Source: Icerya purchasi (Eukaryota; Arthropoda; Insecta; Hemiptera; Monophlebidae). From it: a stretch of DNA of 64,000 nt. The notes under the pieces were generated by a model. That model was not told the DNA's origin and made no database searches. It saw nothing but the letters and a program-made list of their open reading frames with translations. A program made the translations under genes and the position numbers. The DNA is taken from NCBI GenBank assembly GCA_039619475.1, contig CM077116.1, positions 168,967,363 through 169,031,362 of the forward strand. The letters run 5' to 3'. Positions 10,130-21,177 of this stretch are shown here, in pieces; the first letter of the stretch is position 1; the number at the start of each line of letters is the position of its first letter.

Positions 10130-11099
10130 GTTAAAATAAATTTAATTATAAATATAGCAAGCAACGGGAAAAGTGTAGAACAATATACTTATCCTAGTTC
10201 GTGCTACTGCGATACGTTTACTTTTAAAACTGGACCTGAAAAATATGTTATTGTATACTTTTCTTCTTGTTTGCTATATTCGTAATTATATTTATTGTAA
10301 TATTTTATAACTTTAGGAAACAGAATGGAACATTTCTTTATATTGTAAATCTTCATTTAACGTTTCTAGATCCAAAAATTCAGAGCGGTCTACAATCGAT
10401 GCAGCTGTTACACTTGGAAATGCTTTAACGATGCAAATTGCGGCTTTTAAAAAAAAAAAAACGGAAAACGTTAACAACATTAGATTTTTGGTAATCTATC
10501 TTTTTTTTTTCTGTCGTAGAAAAAATTTTCAGCCTTATAGAAATAATCCAAAAAACAACTTTGTTTTGGTGGTCCTACCAGACAATACTGCTGACAAGGT
10601 AGACCATCATTTTCCTAACTTTGAAGTATCCTCTATCGGCATAAAGAATTTCAGCGTTATAAAAATAAATTTATTTATATAAAACGGTTTTTGCATTTTT
10701 TTATAGGTTACTATTAAAAATGTTCGTGTAAGCTCTTGTACAATTCTAATAACCAGAAGAAATCGGGAGTATAAAAATTATATTTGAGTGGCCACCCGGT
10801 ATTCTGTAGCGTTACTGTGATTGAGAAAAACTTTTATCGGAAAATGTTAAATTTTTATAATTATTCAGTGCGGTCGCGTACTTTGTAAAAAATGAAATAA
10901 TTGACTTTCTAACAAACAAAAAACGAAAAAAACAAATACTTATTCTAATAAGCTCTTTAAAAGTCACATTTTGGTTTTTTTTTAAAGCAAATGAATTCCA
11001 CATTATTTTCAATTATTTTCAATCTTTCGTCACTGTTGTCGATAAAATTTTTTATTTTCTTCACTCGTGTGTAAATATGTTCCGTATTATTTTTAGTTA
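10130..11099. other. No gene recognised
   Basis: AT-rich. An 83-codon plus frame at 10431-10682 includes FVLVVLPDNTADKVDHHFPN but matches nothing I know, and its first half is a translated A/T run. Possibly a decayed exon; not called. Confidence 0.4.
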
Positions 11100-11470
11100 T
11101 TAAATTCGTGCACTAGCGCCGCTTTAAACGATCGGCCATTTTTCTAAGGGATGGCGTCGGTCTTTGTTTAGACGGCATGGCGATTTTTTTTGTTTGGGTC
11201 AGGCGGTCTACTGCAGGTAGTTGCGGATGTTGCGCGTGTGAGATTCTAGCGACGGCCTTTGTGCGTGTTTTGGTCGCGTAGATGTGCATGCACGTGGTGC
11301 GACATTTTCCGTTTTCTATTTTGTAAATTAAATTGTGTGAACGTTTAGTTAAAGTCGTTTTTGGTATTATTTGTTCGTTATTTTCGTGAGTTCTTGTTTC
11401 TGTTTCGCCGTATCGGTATTTTGTTTTGTGACCCGGCGTGCATCGAGGGTCTTTACAAATTATTTTTGGG
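11100..11470. other. CpG-rich patch, possible promoter or 5' UTR
   Basis: Against an AT-rich background this stretch is unusually dense in CG dinucleotides (for example around 11106-11280 and 11395-11445) and has little low-complexity sequence. No ORF of note lies on either strand. Such patches can be first exons or promoters, or the 5' UTR of a LINE. Confidence 0.3.
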
Positions 11471-11916
11471 ATTGACTACTTTCGAATATATCGCGTAAAA
11501 ACTATTCGTGTTTAATTATTTCGGTTTTATTTCTTTTATTTGAATTTTACTTACAAAGATATATATATTTTTTTAAATTATTTTATTTACAACAGTCACT
11601 TTCTTTGTAACGCTGAACACGTTTTACTGCTGAACGAATCATTCCCTTCTATCATTATCTATTAAAACTCGGTATTCCCGTCCCTGAGTAGTGCTTCTTA
11701 TCATTTCCTTTTACTTGCCCTTGAACTATTTTTTTATTCCCCATCCTTAAATGTTTAAAAATCATTATTTTAGTTAGTTACAACAGCATTTGGTTTGACT
11801 TGAATTTGATTCGAATCCTATTGCCGCACATCGAAAATGTAGCAAACATTGTAACTTTCTGTCTCGGGTAATGCCCGCACAGTCGACGATTCCAAATAAC
11901 AATGATTATAATAATA

Positions 11917-11947
<31 letters not shown>

Positions 11948-13139
11948 TAATAATGATGATGAGAATCAACTGCAAAGATAAATTATGTTTGCGATAAAAT
12001 TATTACTTTTTTTTAATTGGCTTAACCAAATATTCATGTTCATATGGACAGTTCCAGAAGGAAAACTTTGATTTGGAGCTGCATAAGTGTTATCGTATTT
12101 GGAACATGTCTTATCATTCTCGTAAAAATTCTTATAAATCTGAAAAAAATGCGTTCTTAGTTTATGTTCTCATAGGTTTCAATCTTCTTCAATACTATGC
12201 GAAGTAAGGAATTCGCATTACCTTATCCGAAATAGTCGCGTTCTAATTTTCAGTCTCTTGTTGTCCGTGTAGGAATAGAACTCAAAGATTAGGTAACATT
12301 GAATACTTGCAGATATTGATAGGGTAAAGGAGGCAGGGATGGGAATAACCGAGCAGTTAGAAGAAAAAGTAACAAAACAGTATTAGAAGAAGTTGGAATT
12401 TTTGAACTTGGAATATAGAAAAAACCTCTTTCTTTCAATTTAGGCTTATGATTGAAAATCGAAATTAGCGGTTAATCGCACAATTTTACAGCTTATTCTC
12501 CGTTTTTTTTTTTTTTTTAATGACGTAAAGCTTCCGACTGCGCACGGCGATGTGATGCGCTTACGATGGTGAAGAGCGCCGGAAAATTAACAGAAACACG
12601 GATGAAATAATTATCTCCTAATTTTCTTGCATATAGGTCACACTCTGCTCTTGTCACACTTGGCTCGTAAGAATAAGGATGCCCTCAATTTCAAATATCA
12701 TACCAACGGGGAATGGAATTTCGAAAGACTTTGTACCGTTACGTTATTTCACAATTCACTTCATCGGTCTACTGGTAACAGCTCGACCGTTTACAATAGA
12801 TATCCTTTTCACCAGTTTCGCGCCCGCTGCTCAATGCATCCTCTAATCGATAATAAATAAATTAGAATCACAGGCCGAAAATAATGCTTTACATGCTTTT
12901 TAAATTACACTCGGCGCCATTCATTTTTTTCACAAGAAACAACTACCAACTCCTGACATCTCTCCTTTCGGCTTACATCCGAGAATCGCATAAAAAACCA
13001 ATTAAGTCCTCAACTAGCATTCTTTAATGTTTTTCACATGAATTTCGAAATGCTTTATCGAGATCTCAAGCTACGTTTAATTACATATAAAACATTAATC
13101 TTTAGCAAAATCATTAACAGCAACCAACTCTGCATCTGA
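11471..13139. other. No gene recognised; (ATA)n-type microsatellite
   Basis: Includes a trinucleotide-rich run (ATA/ATG) at about 11905-11960 and a T15 run at 12504-12518. A 77-codon frame at 12627-12860 shows no family motif. Confidence 0.4.
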
Positions 13140-13860
13140 AAACTCTTAATCCTATTCATCTGGTGGCTGTGTCCGAATGGCATTCCGGGTCGGCGGTGTA
13201 TTTTAGCCGGCGTTTGCCTTTTTTTTTGTCCCGGTGTAAATTTGATGTAAATCGTCGCTTTTCAAGAACAATACATGCTATTCGAATATCGAGCTTCCGC
13301 GATTTATTAATTTCCCGAGGATCTACTGGACGTGTTATAGAAAGTCGAGGATTTTGCCTCAAGCACCGTATGAACTCGTGTACGGAAGGCCTCTTAAAAA
13401 CCAACAACAGACGAAAAAGTCGAAACCTGCCAACTGCGAACGCCAACCGGTAATTAGGACAACAGAAAAAATCCCTCCTCAGTCGCACGCGTTCAGCGAA
13501 ATTAATAGCAAAATGTGCGTGATACGACTGTATGTTTTTTGCATGTCGCGTGGAACAGAAATGTACGCGGTCCAAAATCTACGCTCGATCTGAAACCTTA
13601 TCGCTTAACGTTTGTAACCGGTTCGCAGTTGTTTTTTTACGCTCCTTACTTCTCCTAACAGCAAGAACGCTCTCGTGAAGATCGCGTCAAGAGGTCATTT
13701 AGCCGAATTGTCTGTAAGGTAAAGTTCTCCCACGAGCGAACGATTTGACCGGACTACTAGAGTAGTATCCTTCCTTTCCTCCGGCAATCACTTCAACCGT
13801 TGAAATAAGCGCGACAACAGAATAATGAAACCAAGAACGACGGTGGCCGCCTCTAGGATT
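13140..13860. other. CpG-rich patch with overlapping unassigned ORFs
   Basis: Richer in CG than the surroundings, with open frames on both strands (139 codons on minus at 13156-13575; 96 and 79 codons on plus). One plus frame includes PYELVYGRPLK, reminiscent of retroviral-type integrase ends, but nothing else supports that. I see no conserved domain. It could be a promoter region or decayed element. Confidence 0.3.
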
Positions 13861-14094
13861 TGGGAACTTTACCATTTGGGAATAGTGTAATTACGTGTTT
13901 TAAAATGTCCTGCTCAGAGGAATAACCAAACTTATCCCCGGCCATGATCTACTTGTCCAGTCTTGTCACCTACGCAGATGTCGTTAAACAGGTTCGATAT
14001 ATCAAAAATAAGTAATTTCGAATAGTACCTGTGCGGCTGTGTCGAGTAATTTCTTTAAATGAAAATAAACAAATTAGAAATTAAAAAATTCCTA

Positions 14095-15245
14095 TTTATT
14101 TTCGATACGCAGATGACGCTATGCTTACAACAAAAGAAGGTGTAAAATATTGCTCGAAAACGTGAAAAGATTTAAAAAGCAGATCTAAAATCGATGTAAG
14201 TGTCGTTCATGGGCCGGCTAAATGTACCAACTAAACCGTTTCAGTTAATCAGCGATATCGAAGAGAAGAACACAATAACCTATTTCGATGGTAAAACCCC
14301 GAAGACCAGGTTGTATGTGACAAATAGAAGCTTAAATATGCATGTAAATTTGCATGAAAAAGATTTGAAATATATGTATACATGGAAGTGGCCGAAATAT
14401 TCATCAATACGCAAAAGAAAAAAAAACAACTTTTGATAACCCTTTTAATTGATAACAAGTATACACAATAAAGAACAATAATTACCGATTTATTTCATTA
14501 TAAAAGTATGTTGCAATATATTTTTCCAAGTTTTTCACTCTGAAGTTGTACCGTTTGTCACTTAAAATAGATGTATAGGCGAAAAAAAAGTTACTAAATC
14601 AATATTTTGAAAATATACAATGTTAGTCAGGGTTTCATCTGATCCATATTTATTTGGCATAATATCCCATTTATTTTTTAAAATTACATAAAAATTTTTC
14701 TTTCACCTTTTTTGAAGTTATATCACCCGGAAACTAAGAATTCTTTTCTCTCGAATTTTTTGTGCAACTTGCAATTGTTTCTTTCAGTGGCAAATTTTTT
14801 CTTTGCAATAGTTTTATTATACGGGGTAGAGGCACGGACTTTAAAAAGTGCAAGCATAAAAAACCTAGAAACGTTCGAAATATGGGCCTTCAGAATAATT
14901 TTGAAAATATCGTGGATTGACCGCATATCAAATAAAAAGATTCTTCGAAGAATGGAGCAAAACAGAGAGCTAGTAACTATCATCAAAAAAAGGAAGCTAG
15001 CGTACTTGGGACACATTATGAGACACGATAGATATGAATTAGTGCAGTTAGTTATACAAGGGAAAATAGAAGGCCGTAGACGAAAAAGACGTAGAAGACT
15101 GTCATGGATAAAGAATCTAGAAGAATGGAAAGGGCTGGTCAACCAACAAATTACTACATTCGGCCAGGAACAGATCCGGTCTTTCACAAATTGTGGCCAA
15201 CCTTCGTTAACGGAGATGTCACTAAAAGAAGAAGAATAGTTTAAT
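14095..15245 (+). pseudogene. LINE reverse transcriptase, C-terminal remnant
   Basis: At 14104-14160 the reading FRYADDAMLTTKEG contains the catalytic YADD box of an RT. After about 450 bp of unclear sequence, the 175-codon frame at 14712-15239 gives LLYGVEARTLKSASIKNLET, FEIWAFRIILKISWIDRISN, KLAYLGHIMRHDRYEL and GKIEGRRRKRRRRLSWIKNL. This is the conserved thumb/tail of LINE RTs of the type often annotated as endonuclease-reverse transcriptase in insects. The 3' end is a short GAAGAAGAA-like tail. The order is right, but the middle is broken or replaced, and the finger and palm motifs upstream of YADD are lost. Confidence 0.75.
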
Positions 15246-16608
15246 GCATTCCAGTACATGCGAAAACGGTTTACCAATTACAACTGCTGTTCACTCGCAA
15301 TATTTTTAACATCTCCATCATTGGTTGAAATAAAACTGCTTCCAGCCATGTTTCCCAGCGAGTTTTGGTTCTAGTTGCAATATGGTCTCTTTATATAATT
15401 GTATACGTGAAGATACCTTCTTAAGGAGTACTTTTTTTTACTGCTAAATATTAGTTTATTGATAAAACGCAAATCGGATTTCTTCGGCTAGACGGTGAAT
15501 ATTCTATGAGCGCGAAACATATAAAAATTAGGATAAAACACATGAAGCACTTTTCTAACCTTCAGCGCGTGCATGGGTCTGCATCAGAAGTAAAAATCCA
15601 TATTTTTTCATCCGCAGAATTTCTTAATTGTGTCGTTTACAAACCTTTGAAATTATAAAATAATGGTTTTTTTTTTTTTTCAATTTATTCAGCACACAGT
15701 CACGTATGAAGAAGAGGGCTCCAAATATAATTTTCCAAATATTAAATTTGCTGCATAACGATCGCAACTCGACAGTTTATTTCATCAGTTAGTATTATCC
15801 AGATTTTCGTGCGTACTTTTTGCATGACACTTTCATAAATTATCAGCATACAATTTTTACGTAGATTTATTCGGTATATTTCGGTTCCAGCAATATTTTT
15901 AAAGGAATTGTTTCAGCGAGGAAAGATCAAGTTTATTAACTGGAATATCAGTTGCAACTTCGCACGAGTCGGAGCAAAGGTTTCCGTAAAAAGTTGTTGG
16001 CGGGACGTTTTTTTTGCATTTCTCTGACACACATACTTGTTTTCGAGTGTTGCTGTAATTGGAGAATTTTTTTAAACGCTCAATATTTATTTTACCTATA
16101 TATATAGCAGAATAGAATATTCCCGTCATGCACAAATACCTCAGGACATTCTGCTATCCACAATGAAATACCAATTTTTTTTACTGGTTGGACGGTGTAA
16201 CAATCGGCAAACATGCAAAAGAAACACCGAACATGTAATATCAAACTAGTTACCAATTATTTTCTCAAAAAGCACATATTCTACGCATGACCTTGATAGT
16301 TGCAATATATAAACAAAGAAATAGGTTAAACAACAAATCAATGTGACACGTTTTATACGCGATGTTGCCGTTAATATCAAAATCTATGGACAGAACGTTA
16401 GATTTCCTAGTTGTGTGTAGAGATAAAACTTTAGGAGGAAAGAGCAGAAATACCAAAAGAACGTAATAATAATACTAACAGTGATTACTGTAACAGGAAA
16501 GTTAGAGTTAGCAATAACCGCCTTCTTTACTAGATCCGATGGATATTGAATAAGAATGAATAAATTTACATTTTATACATATTTATATTTTTTATTTTTT
16601 GTGCACAG
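15246..16608. other. No gene recognised
   Basis: AT-rich. Minus-strand frames at 15899-16135 and 16265-16456 show no convincing domain. The former has four cysteines (VCVSEKCKKN, NLCSDSCEV) but no known spacing. If the zinc-finger gene that follows has upstream exons, they would lie here; I could not identify them. Confidence 0.4.
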
Positions 16609-17342
16609 ACAAGAGTACCTATATGAATTTAAATTCGAAATGAATAATACTAATAACAATAATAATGTGAGTATATGTTAAATTTAATATTTATCGGTAA
16701 TTGTAGATATATAAATGCTTTTGTTTATGCTTTAATAAATTTTATAAATAATGTAGGTATGCCGTCTGTGTTCAAAGAATTTTAGTAACATAACAAATTT
16801 AAATCGACATATTACTTCAGTTCATAAGAAACTGAAACAACCGAATTATCGGTAAGTATAAATGGAATTATAAATGTTAATTTTTTTCGACAAATAATAA
16901 AAAATTTGTTAATAAAAGGTAAATAAAAGTCCGCCATAAAATGAATAAATTTCGTTAATATTTTATTATTATTATGTACTAGATGTAGTAGAAGTTTTGC
17001 TAGCAAGTGGAATTTGACAAGGCGTATTAATAAATGTAGACGTAACCAAAATGATGATGTATTTGTAAGTAAAAGTTATCCAGAGGGACATTTGGAGTGG
17101 ATCATATAATTGCATAATATTTTATGCGGTAGATAGTAGATTTGAGAACGTAATTACTTTTAATAATTTCAATATATTTTTCTAAATTATTTTCGTAGGC
17201 TTTGCTTAAGAAAAATTCTATTCTAATAAACAATGCTAACAAAAGAATTTTTTACATCCGCATAACCAAGAAATTTCACCTTATTTTTAATATAAAATTT
17301 AGGTTTTGCTATTTTATTACCAATATTTCGTTCTTTAACTAA
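16609..17342 (+). CDS. Multi-exon C2H2 zinc-finger gene candidate
   Basis: Four short exons are linked by canonical signals that keep frame: 16609-16666 (acceptor CAG, donor GTGAGT), 16757-16851 (acceptor TAG, donor GTAAGT), 16983-17064 (acceptor TAG, donor GTAAGT), 17199-17342 (acceptor TAG, stop TAA). Exon 2 encodes a complete C2H2 finger: VCRLCSKNF then NLNRHITSVH. Exon 3 encodes a degenerate second finger (CSRSFASKWNLTRRINKC). The intact pair CTRC is present in the DNA, but the apparent acceptor AG cuts inside it, so one zinc ligand would be lost. A further in-frame residue run precedes the ATG at 16640, so upstream exons are likely. C2H2 fingers usually bind DNA or RNA in the nucleus. 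The last exon encodes a hydrophobic/basic tail with no known domain. It may be a real small gene, one end of a larger one, or a pseudogene. Confidence 0.55.
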
Positions 17343-17864
17343 ATTCGATATTGGAAAAGTAGCTTTATTTTTTGAAGTTAAATTCTTTTTACCAATTGAA
17401 ATATAAATAACACATAAAACTCGAATGCACACGAGGATTTATATTTACATCGTGCTCACAAATTATTATTTATATTCAAAAAAAATTAAATTATAATAGT
17501 AAAGAAAGACTTGTTATTTCCTGTTACATTAATAACTGTTAATGTTATTTTCCTGCTCTTTTCTCCTGAATCTTAAGCTCTACACAGATTTTGGAAATCT
17601 AACGTTCTATAATCTATGGCGGTTTATATTATTTTTAGTGACAAAAATATGTATTATAAATCGAAATTTAATAGTAATCGTAATTTTTTTTTGTTAAATT
17701 CACGTTATTCCACAAAATTTACCTAAAGAAAAAATAACGCACTTTCCAACCGAAGTATGGAAAAAAGCTTAAACATTTTCGAAATATGCAAATAATACCC
17801 AATTACGTATACTGCGGCCATTAGTAATAACCGATATCGGACTGAGTGAAGAATAAATTAAAAA
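17343..17864. other. No gene recognised
   Basis: AT-rich 3' flank of the zinc-finger candidate. A short minus frame at 17223-17432 overlaps its last exon and lacks any motif. Confidence 0.4.
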
Positions 17865-18560
17865 GCGAATATAGAGAGAGACTATGACCGGCATTAGCGG
17901 GACATCACATTAGAAATAAAATGAGAAAGCGTCTAATTCGAGCGCTAGTCTCTCCAGTATAATACACGACACTGAAAGTCGTAAACTATAAAACACTAGA
18001 GGTCCCAAAAATACAACCGCTTTGGAAATGACCCACTAGCGTAGAATGTTGCGGGGGGTTCCTTAAGCAGCAGAAAGATGTAATGCACCGAGCCTGAATA
18101 AATTAGACGTTGAAGAACATCTGCTACAGACGCTATATAATAGAATTACACTTCAGTTCGTCGGTCAATAAGGCTCGACAAAGTAGAACAACTTATTATT
18201 CAAAGAAAAATTAATGGAGGACGATAGAGAGAAGGATGTTACGATGTATCACCATCACCATCATCTTCTTTAGCTATTTTCAATCCATTGCTGGATGTAT
18301 AGCTCTCTCGAAGTTCTTTTCATTTTTTCTTGTCTGCCACTTTGCTCGTCCAGTCCTTTTGAAACTTATTTATATTGTCCAGGCAACGCGTTAACTCTTT
18401 TACATGTTTACGATGTATAGTTCAAATTAAACAGATGACGGGCCTGGACGTAGTCGATGAAAGCCACGATAGCAGGAAGAGTATGCCGAAAAGTGACAGA
18501 GGATTGTTAAGTCACGATATTCGGAATTGAACGATCGAAGAAGAGGAAAAAGAGATATAG
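17865..18560 (+). pseudogene. LINE reverse transcriptase tail, second remnant
   Basis: A heavily frameshifted plus-strand reading follows the thumb-to-tail order of insect endonuclease-RT LINEs: RDITLEIK then RLIRALVSPV (near 17900-17960), a LLYGxETWTLK-like site broken to YTTLKVVNYKTLE, EEHLLQTLYNRI then FVGQ (near 18112-18170), LLFKEKLMEDDREK, and after an inserted segment QIKQMTGLDVVDESHDSRK. It differs in sequence from the copy at 14095, so it is a separate family or an older copy. The segment 18250-18407 is a later insertion with a target duplication. No catalytic motif remains. Confidence 0.65.
18250..18407 (-). mobile_element. 158-bp LINE 3' tail nested in another LINE
   Basis: Flanked by the perfect 11-bp duplication TTACGATGTAT (18239-18249 and 18408-18418). 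On minus it reads the end of a LINE RT (DW-T-S-KVADKK pattern, then ELYIQQWIENS and stop) followed by a (GAT)n tail. The same protein ending occurs at 62279-62491. This is a severely 5'-truncated retrotransposition event. Confidence 0.85.
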
Positions 18561-19053
18561 CGGCTATATTCGGCCACGTTTTCTGAATATGGTATCTGTA
18601 GGTAAGATTAATGTGCTTATTAATAGGTATCGCAATTTCGTCGCAAAATCTGAATTTTGTAGTCATTAATGATTTTTTTACATGCGGATTTATCACGGAA
18701 ATACGCTGTGCAACTGCAGTACTTTCTATTAGATGGCAAAGTATTATTAGTAAAGGGTTTTAGTTTCAACACTGACAAAGATCGCTCTGAAAAAAGTACA
18801 TGAACAGATAAAGAAAGAATAAACGAATCCATGTCAACGAGTAATAAAGATACTAATCGCCACCATCTCTTGCCCGATAAAGTTGTTAATTTATGCGACA
18901 ATTCCAAAACTAGTTGTGGCTACGTATTTTCAGATTGCAGCCGTTACCAAATTTTTCCCCTCAAATATACCGTTCGCTGATAAAACTTAAAAACTCAGCT
19001 CATCAGCTAATTAGAATTTGTTTCTGATCACATATATTAAGTTGTGTTTTTAG
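18561..19053. other. No gene recognised
   Basis: AT-rich; minus frames at 18427-18696 and 18620-18907 have no recognisable motif. Confidence 0.4.
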
Positions 19054-19084
19054 TTGACGATGGGTTGTACCCGAAAGCGTTTTT
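19054..19084 (+). ncRNA. Solo hammerhead-like motif
   Basis: TTGACGA, T, GGG-TTGTA-CCC, GAAA, followed by GCGTTTTTAAG. It is the same layout as 4439-4467 with changes in the core (TTGACGA for CTGATGA) that would impair catalysis. Probably the residue of a Penelope-like terminal repeat. Confidence 0.4.
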
Positions 19085-20390
19085 AAGTAAACAATCATTT
19101 TATTCTTAAATTTGTCTGTTATTTATTATAACTTATTATATTTGTATAATTAACAAACAGGATGTTAAACGATTCTTTATTCAATTTGTAACCACTGATT
19201 TTAATGAAAGGTTGCGTTTTTAGGTAAAAGAGATTACTTTTTCATGCGAAATACAAGGAATTTTACTTTTTTCTTAATGTTTCAGAAGTAAAATTTGGTG
19301 CGTCTAGATTTTAAAAAAATCATAACAATATCGTTTTATAATTTCAAGGATATTTTCATAAAAGTTGAAATTTCGCGAAATAAATACTATTATACTTTGT
19401 TCTAAGTGGAAGGGCAAGTGTGTTGTCCAAAGTGAAGTAGTTGTTGGCAGCGCTATAGAGAAGCAGTTAAAAAAGTGGCTAATAAGAAAATGAAAATAAA
19501 TAAATGAAAAAAAAAAAAGAAAAATAACTCGACCATACATATTATATATATGTATATATACAGACATACAATACATATTAATAATTATACTTGTTTTTGA
19601 AATAAATTTTTCGCAGTTTAAAATTATTAAGAATAAACCGGTTTTATTGGGCAAAACAAATTTTAACATTTTTTTACGTCATGATAATTAAACATAGCAA
19701 CAATAGTTTGCGTTAGAGATAGCGGTAAAAAGAAAAAAAAAAAAAGTTTTTATTCCATAGTTTTAAAAAAATTATTTTAAACGTTTACTTTTTGTAATTT
19801 TTTTACTGCCGTGATTTTGAAACTAGCACTGAAATCGCGCTTTTAGATTTTTATAAATTACTCATCTATCAAGAATCACTGGTAATAACTTGAAGTGTTT
19901 TGTATTTTGTTTTTGTTTTTTTTTTTGATTTTTTTGGCACAGCTTCACAGTTATCATCTGTAACTCCAGACAGCATTCGGTATTTGATTATATAATAAAA
20001 GTTCATTTTTTACGAAAAGATTTTAACCAATTTAATATAAATGCACGAAAGCCTGCATTCTCCAGTTTAAGAATTAACAGTTCATATTTACGGCATCAAA
20101 TGTCTTTTTTACTTTGATCTTTTTGTAAAATTTTCTTTTATCGTACGAATCTATTGCACGCCACTGTTCGCGCTATTTTGTGCACGTGTGGAATTTTATA
20201 AAAAATATATTGATTTGACTTGATTTAAGATTCAGATTTTCTGTTAAAAATCTAAAACACTTTTCTAAGTTTAATACTTGGTTTAACATTTAGTTCTTTT
20301 TCGTTTTTTATCAACTTCAAAGACAGGAGGTTATAGGTTCGTTTTTTTTTTTGTTTTTTTTTTATACGTTCAAATGTCACCCCGAACCTC
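19085..20390. other. No gene recognised
   Basis: AT-rich with many A/T homopolymers. A 121-codon minus frame at 19304-19669 is low-complexity and not supported. Confidence 0.45.
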
Positions 20391-21177
20391 CCTCTGAATT
20401 TTCCATCGACCCTTCATTTTCCATCAAATAGTTGCGCCCTCGTGATAATTCCTTCCAATTGAATTCCTCCTTGTACTCCAGTTCGTTTTAGCCTTTCCCC
20501 AGCTCCTCTCCTAACGGTTCATCTTTTATCATCACCAATCTTTCCGCAGCAATCATAGAACTCCTCGCTTCTTTTAGCATAACGTCTTCCTTCTATTTCC
20601 TCGACAATTTTTCAGCCTTCTTATCCAATCACGTTCATTTGGATTAAGTCATCTCTTTCCTTTTTCTCTTTTGACTTGGTTTTTTACGTTGCATTCTATT
20701 CTTTTTTTGTTATCCTTATCGCTTCACCCGTCTCTTGCCTGCTGTTAGCCAAGTATAAGTTCTTGTTTAAGGTTTTTGAACATAAAACGTTCCGCTCTCT
20801 TATGTTCCTCAATTTTTTCCTTTTGTATATAACAAGGCCGTCTTTTGATGGAAGAAAGCCTACAAACTGGTCGACAACCAAGTTCGTGCAGGTATTTCAG
20901 AGCTCAATTATAGCTGCGATGCGAAGCACGTCTTGTTCCGATGACCCTTTATTTCCTCCGAACTTGCTACCCTGTATTTTAATCGTCTGTGCCTTGGTCT
21001 TCCCACTCCCTATAGTGCCCACGCCATTCTTGCATTCCCCTCTCTCAATATAGTTCCTTTGATAGCCTTCTTTATCTTCTCAATTTATAATCTTTTCCTT
21101 ATTATATAATGTACAATTCTTTTCGTTGGGTAAGTTCCACTGTTGACGTGCCCAAAAAAGAAAAAAAAAAAAAATCT
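20391..21177 (+). mobile_element. RNase H-LINE family copy 4
   Basis: Pyrimidine-rich, codon-like sequence whose 3' third reads, with frameshifts, SCDAKHVLFR, LCLGLPTPYSAHAILAFPSL and NIVPLIAFF, then stop, a short UTR ending in GTGCCC and an A-rich run (21153-21174). This matches the family tail in copies 3 and 6. The 5' part is too decayed to assign. Confidence 0.65.

Noticed and set aside
10431..10682. 83-codon ORF with FVLVVLPDNTADKV
   Set aside because: Half is homopolymer translation; no family match, no exon boundaries.
13354..13593. PYELVYGRPLK as a retroviral-type integrase or Gypsy relic
   Set aside because: A single short resemblance with no HHCC, DDE or RNase H text around it and no LTR; composition alone could explain it.
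13970..14010. Second YAD(D) box (TYADVVKQ) at 13970
   Set aside because: Lacks the second Asp and any RT context; the real box is at 14107.
14723..15277. 184-codon minus-strand ORF
   Set aside because: It is the reverse shadow of the plus-strand RT tail, whose conserved motifs are clear.
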